From Algoriphagus sp. AGSA1 (GTDB lineage Bacteria; Bacteroidota; Bacteroidia; Cytophagales; Cyclobacteriaceae): 64,000 nt of DNA. Position numbers and translations under genes: made by a program. The notes below the pieces were generated by a model. The model did no database searches. It was not told where the DNA came from and saw nothing but the letters and a program-made list of their open reading frames with translations. The stretch is from contig NZ_JAJUWR010000002.1 in the NCBI RefSeq assembly GCF_021390545.1, positions 186,001 to 250,000 on the forward strand. The letters are read 5' to 3'. Positions 8,885 to 17,283 of the stretch are shown here, piece after piece (the stretch's first letter is position 1; the number at the start of each line of letters is the position of its first letter).

Positions 8885-9174
8885 TTTACATTCAATTGTT
8901 TATTATTTAGTTTCGGTCTGTGTCACTGAGCTAGACCACATACCAATCTATAATGGAGCGGTTTCATAGTCAGGTTTTCCTGTCTGGTTGAGCGAAGACG
9001 AAACCTTCTAATATTTAAGTATCCAAACTTACTCCTTTGACTCAGTCTTATGGTTTGTCTCCGCCGATGGGTGTAGAAAGCGAACCACTTCCTACAACTT
9101 TCTTCCGACATTTGATTCTTGGTTCTTGGTTCTAAAATCTATCTTCCGTCTCCTGTCTACCGTCTTCCATCTCT
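8885..9174. other. Intergenic stretch with half-repeats, no gene
   Basis: It contains one arm of the TCGGTCTGTG repeat (8913-8922), an imperfect aggttt...aaacct hairpin near 8973-9005 and pyrimidine-rich DNA (9118-9175). No gene or clear promoter was identified. Confidence 0.4.
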
Positions 9175-10134
9175 TTACTTCACTTCAAGAAATTTAAAAC
9201 TGCCTTTCTTCACTTCCAAAACATCAGGTTCATTTCCGTTTGATTTAAATTCCAGTTCGATCAAGGCAGTTTTTCTCGGAGACACTTTCTCGTCAGAATT
9301 ATGGGTATGAAGAACGTAACGGAGCTTGCCTTTGGCATCCACAAATACATCGCCATGGCCGGAACCATTGATCCCAGCGTCGGTTTTGTCGAAAATCGGA
9401 TTAGTTGGACTCTTCCTCCATGGTCCCATCGGGCTTTCACTTACCGCATAACCTACTGCATAGTCGGGATTTCGGAAATCATTGGCGGAATAGATGAAGT
9501 AATACAATCCCTTGTGCTTGATGATTGTTGGGCCTTCGGATACAGTCCATTCCACGTTTTGGGTGTTTTCCCAAGGTTCTTCCGCATGGAAACAGTATGT
9601 TAGGGTTTCTTCCTTGATACCGGAGAAATCATCCTTCATTTCGGCAACAAATAAGCGGTTTCCTTCTTTAAGACGGACATGGTACAAATATTTTTTTCCA
9701 TCCTCATCTATGAAAATATAAGGGTCAATCTGCTTTACAGGAGCTTCCAGGTCTTTCTTTTCTGCTTGTGTGAAAGGACCTAATGGACTATCTGAGGTTG
9801 CGATAGCAATATGTTCGTTGGCAGTGTATGCCATGTAGAATTTTCCCTCATACTCAAAAACCTGCGGAGCCCAGAAGCCTTTGTCACCGTATGATTCTCC
9901 TTTTCGCAGGGCAAACCCATCATTCTTTTCCGATTTCTTCCATGATTTAAAATTTTTGGAAAAATAAACCTCAAAGCCTTGATTGCTGTCTTTTCCACTA
10001 GTGCCATACAAATAGTATGTGTGATCGTGGTAGAAGATCGTAGGATCAGCTAGGAGAATTGGTTCTTTTTTATCAATTGGAAAAAGGCTTAGACCAAACC
10101 AAAATACTGTGATGAGGAGGTGGGTGAAATTCAT
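9175..10134 (-). CDS. Glycoside hydrolase family 43 protein (secreted)
   Basis: The protein has 319 residues with an N-terminal hydrophobic signal (about residues 5-19, no lipobox Cys). GH43 catalytic residues are Asp30 in LLADPTIFYHDHTYYLYG, Asp137 in KQIDPYIFIDEDGKKYLYH and Glu200 in TVSEGPTIIKHKGLYYFIYS. It is a single-domain enzyme, short for the family. It is likely an exo-acting arabinofuranosidase or xylosidase, but specificity cannot be assigned. It sits between the Tm-1-like gene and the epimerase operon on the same strand, with 157 bp of non-coding DNA upstream, so it is probably transcribed separately or by read-through. Confidence 0.87.
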   Translation of the reverse strand: MNFTHLLITVFWFGLSLFPIDKKEPILLADPTIFYHDHTYYLYGTSGKDSNQGFEVYFSKNFKSWKKSEKNDGFALRKGESYGDKGFWAPQVFEYEGKFYMAYTANEHIAIATSDSPLGPFTQAEKKDLEAPVKQIDPYIFIDEDGKKYLYHVRLKEGNRLFVAEMKDDFSGIKEETLTYCFHAEEPWENTQNVEWTVSEGPTIIKHKGLYYFIYSANDFRNPDYAVGYAVSESPMGPWRKSPTNPIFDKTDAGINGSGHGDVFVDAKGKLRYVLHTHNSDEKVSPRKTALIELEFKSNGNEPDVLEVKKGSFKFLEVK

Positions 10135-10214
10135 GTTTTAAGGGTTAATGATCTTAGCTTTTCCAAAGTTTTAAACGTTGGAAAAGCTATATTTTTAAGT
10201 TTAGTTCTATCACC

Positions 10215-10238
10215 TCAGTCTGTGACCTCACAGACCGA
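10215..10238. repeat. Inverted repeat TCAGTCTGTG/CACAGACCGA (near copy of 7635-7658)
   Basis: The arms 10215-10224 and 10229-10238 differ from perfect pairing at one position and share the right arm exactly with the repeat at 7635-7658. It lies between two minus-strand genes, 54 bp beyond the epimerase stop. Confidence 0.55.
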
Positions 10239-10291
10239 AATAGGTTGAGCGGGCTGATAGGGTACAGACCATGAAAACTAGAATTTAAAGT

Positions 10292-11143
10292 CTAGCTACC
10301 AAAATGCCTTTTATAAAAAGCCAAGCCTTCACGTGCCAATGCATCAGGGCTAGCGGCCAGCGGCCGCCAGATGCAGGTGGCTTTCGCCATTTCCTTGGAT
10401 ACCGCACCGAATGTCTCGATCACTATCGCACCTTCATAGCCAATTTCCACTAGGGCTTCCTTGATCTCATCCCAGGCCAGATTTCCCGTACCGGGTGTGC
10501 CCCGGTCACTTTCATTTCCCTGCACATGACAGAGCAGTTCCTTACCGACTTTTCGGATGGAGGCAGCGATGTTTTTCTCTTCAATGTTATTGTGAAAGGT
10601 GTCCAGCTGGATTTTCAGATAGGGAGATTCCACAGCTTTCACGATATCCAGTGCCTGATCCACGGTGTTGACCATGTCACTTTCGAAACGGTTGAGCGGC
10701 TCCAATCCTAAGGTGATTCCATGCTCTTCAGCGGTTTTACATGCCTTTTTCAGGTTAGTCACACACCAGTCAAATTCCAGCTTCTTTTGCTCGGCTGAGA
10801 TAGAACGTAGCTTACCCACAGCTGAATAAAGCGGTCCACCAAACAGAGGGCTTCCCATTTGTGCCGCAATCTTAATGGAATCCTCGATATACCGCAGTCC
10901 ATTGGCACGGATAGCAGGATTCTCGCTGGAGATGTCCCGCTCAGCTCCAAAAGCCCCACTTATGCTGACTTTCAGGCCTAATTCGTCGGTGAGTTTTTTC
11001 AGCTCATCCCAGTCCACTAAATCTTTATTCTCTACAGGAACCTCTATGATGTCAAATCCCAATTCTTTTACCTTGTGGACGAGGTCAAAAGAATGGGTAC
11101 CGAAAGGCGATACCCATAAAAACGTGCTTACTCCAAATTGCAT
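10292..11143 (-). CDS. Ketose 3-epimerase-like sugar isomerase (D-tagatose/D-allulose 3-epimerase family)
   Basis: This 283-residue TIM-barrel protein lacks a signal peptide. Expected metal ligands are visible: Glu148 in GLEPLNRFESD, Asp181 in QLDTFHNNIEE, His206 in CHVQGNESDRGTPGTGNLAW and Glu243 in VIETFG. The E..NRFE and HV..NDRG-type motifs are those of the ketose 3-epimerase family, which epimerises C3 of free ketoses with a divalent metal. It follows the Gfo/Idh/MocA gene with a 6-bp gap, so the two form an operon. This would fit interconversion of a keto-sugar produced by oxidation. The substrate is not determined. Confidence 0.88.
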   Translation of the reverse strand: MQFGVSTFLWVSPFGTHSFDLVHKVKELGFDIIEVPVENKDLVDWDELKKLTDELGLKVSISGAFGAERDISSENPAIRANGLRYIEDSIKIAAQMGSPLFGGPLYSAVGKLRSISAEQKKLEFDWCVTNLKKACKTAEEHGITLGLEPLNRFESDMVNTVDQALDIVKAVESPYLKIQLDTFHNNIEEKNIAASIRKVGKELLCHVQGNESDRGTPGTGNLAWDEIKEALVEIGYEGAIVIETFGAVSKEMAKATCIWRPLAASPDALAREGLAFYKRHFGS

Positions 11144-11149
11144 GGCGAA

Positions 11150-12265
11150 TCAATCAAAGGTTGGAACCTGGATTCTCTCTCCGCCTTTCATGGCAGATTC
11201 ATGTGCGCAAATACCGGCACAGGTATAGTTGGCAGCAATGGCGGCATCTACTGCAGAATCACGGCCTTCCACGATGGCTGCGACGAATTCCTGCACCAAA
11301 TGCGGGTGAGACCCTCCATGACCAGCTCCCTGAAGGAAAGAAACATGGTTTGGATCATCAATGGTTTGTCTTTTTGTAAAATGCTTGATCGGCTCGATCA
11401 GCAGCTCGTCAGTGTCAGGCACATCGATTCTCCGGGCATTTTCCCCACCATCAAAGATTACATGGCTTTCATCTTCCAGCTGTTCCCATTCAAAGGACAT
11501 TTTGGTACCATATACATCGTAGGACTCACGATACTGACGTACCACGTCAAAAAGGGAACGGGTAGCTTCGGCGATGACATCGGAGTTATTCAGGGTGAAA
11601 GTGGCGGTTTCCATTGCGAAAGGAGATCCATAGCGACTCGCTAAATCCTCGCTCAGGCGTCCGGAGCCATGACAGACAACTGTTTCGGCTTTGGTATTGT
11701 TGATTCTGAGCAGCGGGGAAATCGCATGTGTGCCGTTCAGCATAGGCGGAAAACCTTTCCAGTATTCATCCCAGCCCGGCATGCTCATGTCCTGGATATG
11801 TGAGCCCCTTACCATCTGGATTCTGCCCAGTTGTCCTGTCTCGGCCAGCTTTAATCCATACAGAAATTCACGCGTGTAAAGGGCGGTTTCCATCATCATA
11901 TAGACTTTACCGGACTTTCTTTTCGCATCTACGATCGCCGCGCAATCCTCCTTGGTCATCGCCATAGGAATAGTGCAAGCGGTGTGTTTATTGGCATTAA
12001 GTGAAGCCAGTGTCATGCGGGCATGATCCGGTACGGGAGTCACGATGTGGATCGCATCTACATCCTCACGCTTAGGCACATCATCGAAATTAGTAAAGCA
12101 GAGGTTGCGGTCAAGGTTAAACTTGGTTGCCAATTCATCTATCGTTTTTGGATTTCTGGTGCAGATTCCAACAGCTTTGATATTAGGATGTGCTTGGTAA
12201 ATAGGGATAAACTCTTTGCCGAAACCCAGTCCGACTATCACTACGGTGATTTGCTTTTGACTCAT
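11150..12265 (-). CDS. Gfo/Idh/MocA family NAD(P)-dependent oxidoreductase (variant without the EKP motif)
   Basis: This cytosolic protein has 371 residues. The N-terminal Rossmann motif is VGLGFGKEF (residues 11-19), followed by HIVTPVPDHARM. The usual catalytic-site motif EKP is replaced by CTIPMAMTKEDC (residues 97-108), so the lysine normally placed near the nicotinamide is absent at that position. The C-terminal half (HAISPLLRI, PHLVQEFVAAIVEGRDS) is intact. Family members oxidise or reduce sugars and inositols, including 3-keto-sugars (ThuB-type). It is the first gene of a two-gene operon with the ketose epimerase 6 bp downstream. The motif replacement makes the precise chemistry uncertain. 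Confidence 0.87.
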   Translation of the reverse strand: MSQKQITVVIVGLGFGKEFIPIYQAHPNIKAVGICTRNPKTIDELATKFNLDRNLCFTNFDDVPKREDVDAIHIVTPVPDHARMTLASLNANKHTACTIPMAMTKEDCAAIVDAKRKSGKVYMMMETALYTREFLYGLKLAETGQLGRIQMVRGSHIQDMSMPGWDEYWKGFPPMLNGTHAISPLLRINNTKAETVVCHGSGRLSEDLASRYGSPFAMETATFTLNNSDVIAEATRSLFDVVRQYRESYDVYGTKMSFEWEQLEDESHVIFDGGENARRIDVPDTDELLIEPIKHFTKRQTIDDPNHVSFLQGAGHGGSHPHLVQEFVAAIVEGRDSAVDAAIAANYTCAGICAHESAMKGGERIQVPTFD

Positions 12266-12417
12266 TTTTGTATGCTTTAGGTTTTTGATTTATTGCTTGA
12301 AAAGGTGAGATTAATTTGTTTTGAGTTGAGATACCAATCGGCTCAAATGATCCCGGACTGTGGAGCTCCATCTAGCGGAAGACAAGCACAGACTGGGAAG
12401 GAATTTGGCAGGGAGCT

Positions 12418-13176
12418 TTACTTGGCGGCCCATTTTACGGCATTTCTGATCAAGGTCTGATATGGTTCAAATTCGTGGGATGCCGCATCGTGGCCTAGGG
12501 CGATCCCCACAATTTTTGCTTTGGGATGCTTCACGATAAAAACGGAAGGAAATGGCTCCTTGCCCTCAGTACTTGCATTGGCCAATACCTCGATTCCGGG
12601 GCCATCAGGATCCACTTTCTGATAGTATAACTCATCTTCAAGGGAGAAGTGGGAGGGAACTCCCTTAGTCACAGGATGCTTGATATCGCTGAGGTTGATA
12701 TCAAATTTGCCATAGCGATCGTGCCCTCTGGAACCACCGCTGACCAGTTCCTTATTGTACTCTGGCCAGTCTCTCCAGCTATACCACATCCCGGCATGAG
12801 CGATGATGATTCCCTTGCCGGCATCAGCAAAAGCAAAAATTGCTTCTCGACTGGCAATGTCATTGATAGCCTTGTTGTTGGCGAGAAAAAGAACATCCAC
12901 ACCCTCTAGGTAGTTCTTGATGTTATCCGTATCATCGGTGTAGGTGACTTCAGCCAATCCTTTCATTTCCAGCGTAGCGGCATCCACTTCTTTGTACCAT
13001 TTATCAAAATCATGGGACGCGTCACCGCCTACCATCAGGACTTTAATCGGCTTCTTTTTCAGAATAGGCTTTTCCTTGTCTTCGGCTGACAGGTTGAATA
13101 TCAGGCCAAAAGATAGGATAACCCCTACCCCTAGTAGGATAATGGTTTGGAGGTTGATTTTTCGGGTTATTTTCAT
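12418..13176 (-). CDS. ThuA-like domain protein, envelope-anchored or secreted
   Basis: The protein has 252 residues with an N-terminal signal/anchor (residues 11-30). A single ThuA-like (glutamine-amidotransferase-like fold) domain follows: KVLMVGGDASHDFDKWYKE ... DVLFLANNK ... KGIIIAHAGMWYSWRDWPEY ... HPVTKGVPSHFSLEDELYYQ ... GIALGHDA. ThuA proteins accompany utilisation of trehalose and other sugars via 3-keto intermediates, but their reaction is not firmly known. It lies between the cupredoxin (51 bp upstream on the same strand) and the Gfo/Idh/MocA gene, and shares its domain with the N-terminus of the protein at 13787-16897. Confidence 0.86.
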   Translation of the reverse strand: MKITRKINLQTIILLGVGVILSFGLIFNLSAEDKEKPILKKKPIKVLMVGGDASHDFDKWYKEVDAATLEMKGLAEVTYTDDTDNIKNYLEGVDVLFLANNKAINDIASREAIFAFADAGKGIIIAHAGMWYSWRDWPEYNKELVSGGSRGHDRYGKFDINLSDIKHPVTKGVPSHFSLEDELYYQKVDPDGPGIEVLANASTEGKEPFPSVFIVKHPKAKIVGIALGHDAASHEFEPYQTLIRNAVKWAAK

Positions 13177-13227
13177 TGTTAAATGGGTTTGAGTATTGTT
13201 AAAACTAATTAGTCACTCAATTTACGG

Positions 13228-13779
13228 TCAACTTTCCACTTTCATGATACCGTTCATCATGCGCCAGTGGCCTGGAAAGGTGCAGACGAAAGGGTAGTGT
13301 CCAGGTTGGGTTGGGGCAGTGAAAGTCAAGGTGTACAATTCCTGAGGCCCGATCATTTTAGTGGAGAAAAGCACCTCCGGAATCTCAGGTACATAGAATT
13401 TTTCCGAAGCTTTGGGATCCCTAAGCATAGCATCTGCCGCAGCCCCTACTTTGTCTAGAGTCCCTGGCTTTGTGATCAAAAGATTGTGCTCCATACCATC
13501 CAGGTTGTCGATTTCAAGGATGATTTTGTCACTGGCTTTAACGGTGAAGGTGTCCTGATCGAACTTCATCATCTCAGGTACGATTTCCAACAAAATCGTG
13601 GTCTCTCGCCTTTCTGCATTTCTTGTTGTAAGACTACTACTTTCTCGTTTTCCTGTAGTTTCTATTGGATTGGTTTCGCAAAGAGCAATCGCTACAGACG
13701 GTTTTATTTCTGTGGAGAAATAAAACCAGTTACTAGCTAGCAGCAATGTTGCTATAGGAAATAAGGTTGCTTTGATCAT
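13228..13779 (-). CDS. Plastocyanin/azurin-like cupredoxin
   Basis: The protein has 183 residues with an N-terminal signal (about residues 1-20), a low-complexity linker and a C-terminal cupredoxin domain. Type 1 copper ligands are evident: His in GMEHNLLI, and Cys, His and Met in FVCTFPGHWRMM. Azurin-type electron carriers work in the periplasm. The gene starts 7 bp after the large ThuA/PVC-type dehydrogenase gene on the same strand, so the pair is an operon. The parsimonious role is electron acceptor for that dehydrogenase, which lacks a haem domain of its own. That role is inference. Confidence 0.87.
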   Translation of the reverse strand: MIKATLFPIATLLLASNWFYFSTEIKPSVAIALCETNPIETTGKRESSSLTTRNAERRETTILLEIVPEMMKFDQDTFTVKASDKIILEIDNLDGMEHNLLITKPGTLDKVGAAADAMLRDPKASEKFYVPEIPEVLFSTKMIGPQELYTLTFTAPTQPGHYPFVCTFPGHWRMMNGIMKVES

Positions 13780-13786
13780 GGCATGC

Positions 13787-16700
13787 TTATTTTAATTCTA
13801 ATACGACATTTCTCAGGTTACCTTCAAAACTGAATTCATCCTGATAGGTGCCTACATTTCTATCTCCTCCGAAGTCCCGACCGGATCGTACGCTAGGAGC
13901 AAGATTGCCAGTGAAAGTGGCAGGAGCTTTAGCAGTTGCCGCTGTCTTACCGTTCACGAGTATTTCCATTTTGCCATCTTGTGCGATGGCTGCCTGCGCT
14001 TCATAGCCTTCTGGTAAAGTTTCGCTGGTCACGGCTTCAAAGGATTTTCCGTTTTGCTTCACTACCCAGTGTAGTTTTCCTGCTTCCAAGTAGAACGTAT
14101 AGCCATTTTGGGCATCTCCATGCGCAGCGATGACACCAAAGGGTTCTTCATCTCTTCTTTTAGAAATCTGCGTGGAAATGAATATGGCCTTTCCTATCAC
14201 CTCTGGAGAATATTGAAGTGTACTTCGTCTGCCCAGTTCATATTTTTCATGGGCTACGGCTTCCACTAATCGACGGGTCAGGTCTGTTTTGTCATTTCCT
14301 ACTGCCTCTATAAAGAATTTGCCCTGCTCAGCTGCGGCCGCAAAAAGCGATTTTTGTAACCAGTCGTCTTTGGCATTTACCTCATCCAAACTCGCCTGAT
14401 AGAGCATTGCACCAGCTTCAGTACTTGTAGGAACTTCCGCCAATTTGAGAATAGCATGCATTCTTACGTTTAGATCTTCGTCCTGTGTGAGACCTGACGA
14501 CTTGATCGCTTGGGTGGTCGCTTGCTCATTGGGCAAGACAGCTAGAGCCGCTTTCCTTACTCCGGAGGCAGGATGTGAAAGGGCATTTTTAGCTGTTTGC
14601 AAAGCCTCGGTATTAGTTCCAGAGAATGCACCCAAGCCATGTAGCGTCCATAGCGCATGGACAGCAGGGCTGTTTAGCCCGATTTCATCCACTGATTTGT
14701 CGTTGATGATTTTATACAGGTCAGTGAAAACTTGCTGGTTTCCAGACTCCACGAGCAGGCGCTGTGCGGTCATTCTCCAGAACATATTGTCGCTTTTTAA
14801 TGCTGAAATCAGTCCTTTTGGATCTTCTTTTGTCAATTTCAGGGTTTTGGAATCTCTCGCCCCCTTATACACTACTCTGTAAATTCTGCCATGATTGGTG
14901 TCCCGTAGCTTGCTTTCGAAGGCATTGCCCTGCCCATGGGGCTGCTCTTCGAAAGGCAATACCATTCTTGAAGGTGCCTGACGCTCCACAAACACATTGT
15001 GCTGTATGATGAAATTGTACCAATCTGCCACCCAAACGGCGCCGTCTGGACCGACTTCCGTCTGGACCGGTCCAAACCACTCATCCGAACTTGCAAGGAG
15101 GTTCCAGCCGTCACTTTCCGCAAAGCCAGCCCCATGGGGTTCGATGATAGCATTGTGGGTCAATCGGATAGTAGGCTCGTTGATAAATGCAATTCTGTTC
15201 CAATACTCTTTGGGGAAATCCCGTGCAGTATAGAGCTTAAATCCCGCAGCAGAAGTAAATCCACCCACTACATCCACTTGACGCAGGTTTGGAGTCATGG
15301 CATGTGCATCATAGTGCCCGTCGATTTTATGGATAGGCTGAATCTCAAACTCAGGTGAGGCTTCGTCTTCTGTCGCTTTGGGGATAACACGCTGCAGGTA
15401 TTTGGCAGGGATGGAATAGTAGCCGGCATGGGTATTATTGGCAGTGGAGATGAATACATTGTTGTCTTCAGAGAAGCCTAGGCCCCAGGTATTGTTGCTG
15501 GTACCCGCGAGGTATTCGAAATTTTCCCCATCTGGGTCCATTCGATAAAGTCCTTGGGAAAAACTCATTTGTTCCCCGTTGACAGTGCCGTTGAATCCTG
15601 AGTAGCCATTTACTCCCCAGATTTTATTGTCGAAACCGTATTGGAGATTCGAAGGGCCGGCATGGGTGTCATTTTTTCCCCAGCCAGTCATAATTACTTC
15701 CTTCACATCTGCCACATCGTCTCCATCCGTGTCTTTCATAAACACAAAATCAGGTGCCATGGATACAATCACCCCACCATTGGCGAAGACCATGCTGGTC
15801 GGAATGTTCAGCCCATCCGCAAAGACAGTGAATTTATCTGCCTTGCCGTCTCCATTGGTATCCTCGCATATTTTGATCCGGTCATTTGCCAAGCCATCGG
15901 TTTCTTTGAATGTGTTCGGATAATCAACCGATTCCACGATCCATAGTCTTCCCCTTTCGTCCCAAGCCATCGCTATGGGGTTCTGGATGTCGGGTTCGGA
16001 TGCAAACAACTCTAGGGTAAAATCAACAGGTTTTTGAATGAGCTTTTTGGATTCCTCGGGCTCAAGTGCATCTTGGATCCGTGGTACCTCATATCTGGCG
16101 GTGAAGTCAGAGATTTTCTCATCGTAGATCGATACATTGGGGATATTCAATGCCACCACATTCGCCTTGACTTCATCTCCCATTGCCCAAAAAATACCAT
16201 TTTGGAGAAGCTCTAGAAAGCCCGGTGTTTGCCAAGTCCGCTGATCGTGACCGTAAGCGGTATAAAATACGCGTCCTTTCCCCACATTTCTCACCCAAGT
16301 ATAAGGTTCTCTATGATCACCGTCCACACGTTCCATAAGCACGGTCATATCAGGGTTGATCCGCTGGTGCATGTAGGTCTCATCCCAAGTGGCAAAAGGC
16401 TTCAGGTCTTTCATCAACGGGTGGTTTGCAGTTGTAATCTCGGCTGTAAACTCCCCCTCTCCATGGGAGGCAAACTGACCTCCTATAGTCTCGATATACC
16501 AATCCGAGTTTTTGAAACATCCCGTAGCAGAATGGAGCGGTATCAGACCTTTTCCGCTTTCCACAAAATTCCTCATCGCATTTTCTTGGTCTTTGGAGAG
16601 CATATCGTGGTTGGCATAAATGACCAAACCGTCGTATTTCGCCAGGTTTTCGGCGTTCAGATCTTCCAGTTTCTCCGTGTAAGTAAGGTTGATGCCACTT

Positions 16701-16897
16701 TGGAAAAGTGCGGTAGCAAGCCAGGGCGCATACAGGCGGGAATTATGATGCTCGCTGGCATGACCTAGAAAAAGGACTTCTGCACGTCGGGGGGCAGGTT
16801 CAGAATTAGCTGCTGTAGCTAGTTGCGTGTAACTGAGACTAGAGATAAAAGTCACAAACAACACAAATAGAACATTGAAGCGTCTATGTGATCGCAT
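13787..16897 (-). CDS. ThuA - PVC-type dehydrogenase propeller - HEAT fusion protein, secreted, no CxxCH
   Basis: The protein has 1036 residues. The order is: signal peptide (about 1-29, ending TAANSEP); a ThuA-like domain (about 38-245, LHSATGCFKNSDWY and GKGRVFYTAYGHDQRTW); a PVC-type membrane-bound dehydrogenase beta-propeller (about 285-680, ELFASEPDIQNPIAMAWDERGRLW). The propeller carries two Asp-rich, Ca-type loops (DTNGDGKAD and DTDGDDVAD). HEAT-like helices follow (about 700-830), then a C-terminal beta-rich module (about 870-1036). Relatives often end with a haem-binding CxxCH domain. None is present here, and a cupredoxin gene follows after 7 bp. The substrate is probably a sugar or sugar alcohol in the periplasm. 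Confidence 0.85.
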   Translation of the reverse strand: MRSHRRFNVLFVLFVTFISSLSYTQLATAANSEPAPRRAEVLFLGHASEHHNSRLYAPWLATALFQSGINLTYTEKLEDLNAENLAKYDGLVIYANHDMLSKDQENAMRNFVESGKGLIPLHSATGCFKNSDWYIETIGGQFASHGEGEFTAEITTANHPLMKDLKPFATWDETYMHQRINPDMTVLMERVDGDHREPYTWVRNVGKGRVFYTAYGHDQRTWQTPGFLELLQNGIFWAMGDEVKANVVALNIPNVSIYDEKISDFTARYEVPRIQDALEPEESKKLIQKPVDFTLELFASEPDIQNPIAMAWDERGRLWIVESVDYPNTFKETDGLANDRIKICEDTNGDGKADKFTVFADGLNIPTSMVFANGGVIVSMAPDFVFMKDTDGDDVADVKEVIMTGWGKNDTHAGPSNLQYGFDNKIWGVNGYSGFNGTVNGEQMSFSQGLYRMDPDGENFEYLAGTSNNTWGLGFSEDNNVFISTANNTHAGYYSIPAKYLQRVIPKATEDEASPEFEIQPIHKIDGHYDAHAMTPNLRQVDVVGGFTSAAGFKLYTARDFPKEYWNRIAFINEPTIRLTHNAIIEPHGAGFAESDGWNLLASSDEWFGPVQTEVGPDGAVWVADWYNFIIQHNVFVERQAPSRMVLPFEEQPHGQGNAFESKLRDTNHGRIYRVVYKGARDSKTLKLTKEDPKGLISALKSDNMFWRMTAQRLLVESGNQQVFTDLYKIINDKSVDEIGLNSPAVHALWTLHGLGAFSGTNTEALQTAKNALSHPASGVRKAALAVLPNEQATTQAIKSSGLTQDEDLNVRMHAILKLAEVPTSTEAGAMLYQASLDEVNAKDDWLQKSLFAAAAEQGKFFIEAVGNDKTDLTRRLVEAVAHEKYELGRRSTLQYSPEVIGKAIFISTQISKRRDEEPFGVIAAHGDAQNGYTFYLEAGKLHWVVKQNGKSFEAVTSETLPEGYEAQAAIAQDGKMEILVNGKTAATAKAPATFTGNLAPSVRSGRDFGGDRNVGTYQDEFSFEGNLRNVVLELK

Positions 16898-17231
16898 GAA
16901 TATTTTGGTTTATCAGGGTTTATCAGAACTAAGTTAAGCCTTAGTCCGCTGGTTGATTCAACTTTGGCTGTAAAACTACCAATAGACCCACTTCTGGATT
17001 AGTCGCTAAACTTCAAAAAATAGCAATTTCCCTTCTTTTTGAAGGTTAGGTTAATCCTAAGCCATTGATTTACAATTAGGGGATTATTCTGGGTGATTTT
17101 TACTTTAAACTCCCCTGTATGTTCCAAGTGTGCTTTCTAGTATTGGTAGAATAACTGGTGAATATTGGATAGTCTTGGAGAGAATTGGGTTTTGCCCTTG
17201 CCGGAGTACAGGGGTGCAATACTTGGATAAT
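16898..17231. other. Intergenic stretch without a gene
   Basis: It separates the start of the minus-strand operon at 16897 from the end of the HTCS gene. It should carry the promoter of the ThuA/PVC operon, but no convincing TTG/TAnnTTTG pair was recognised. Confidence 0.4.
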
Positions 17232-17270
17232 GAAAAAAATACCTGGCTGGTGGCTCTCAAAACCAGCCAA
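17232..17270 (-). terminator. Rho-independent terminator of the HTCS gene
   Basis: Read on the minus strand, a TTGGCTGGT arm (17270-17262) pairs with ACCAGCCAG (17251-17243) and is followed by GTATTTTTTTC. It lies 14 bp beyond the stop at 17284. Confidence 0.78.
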
Positions 17271-17283
17271 ATAGGTTATTCTT

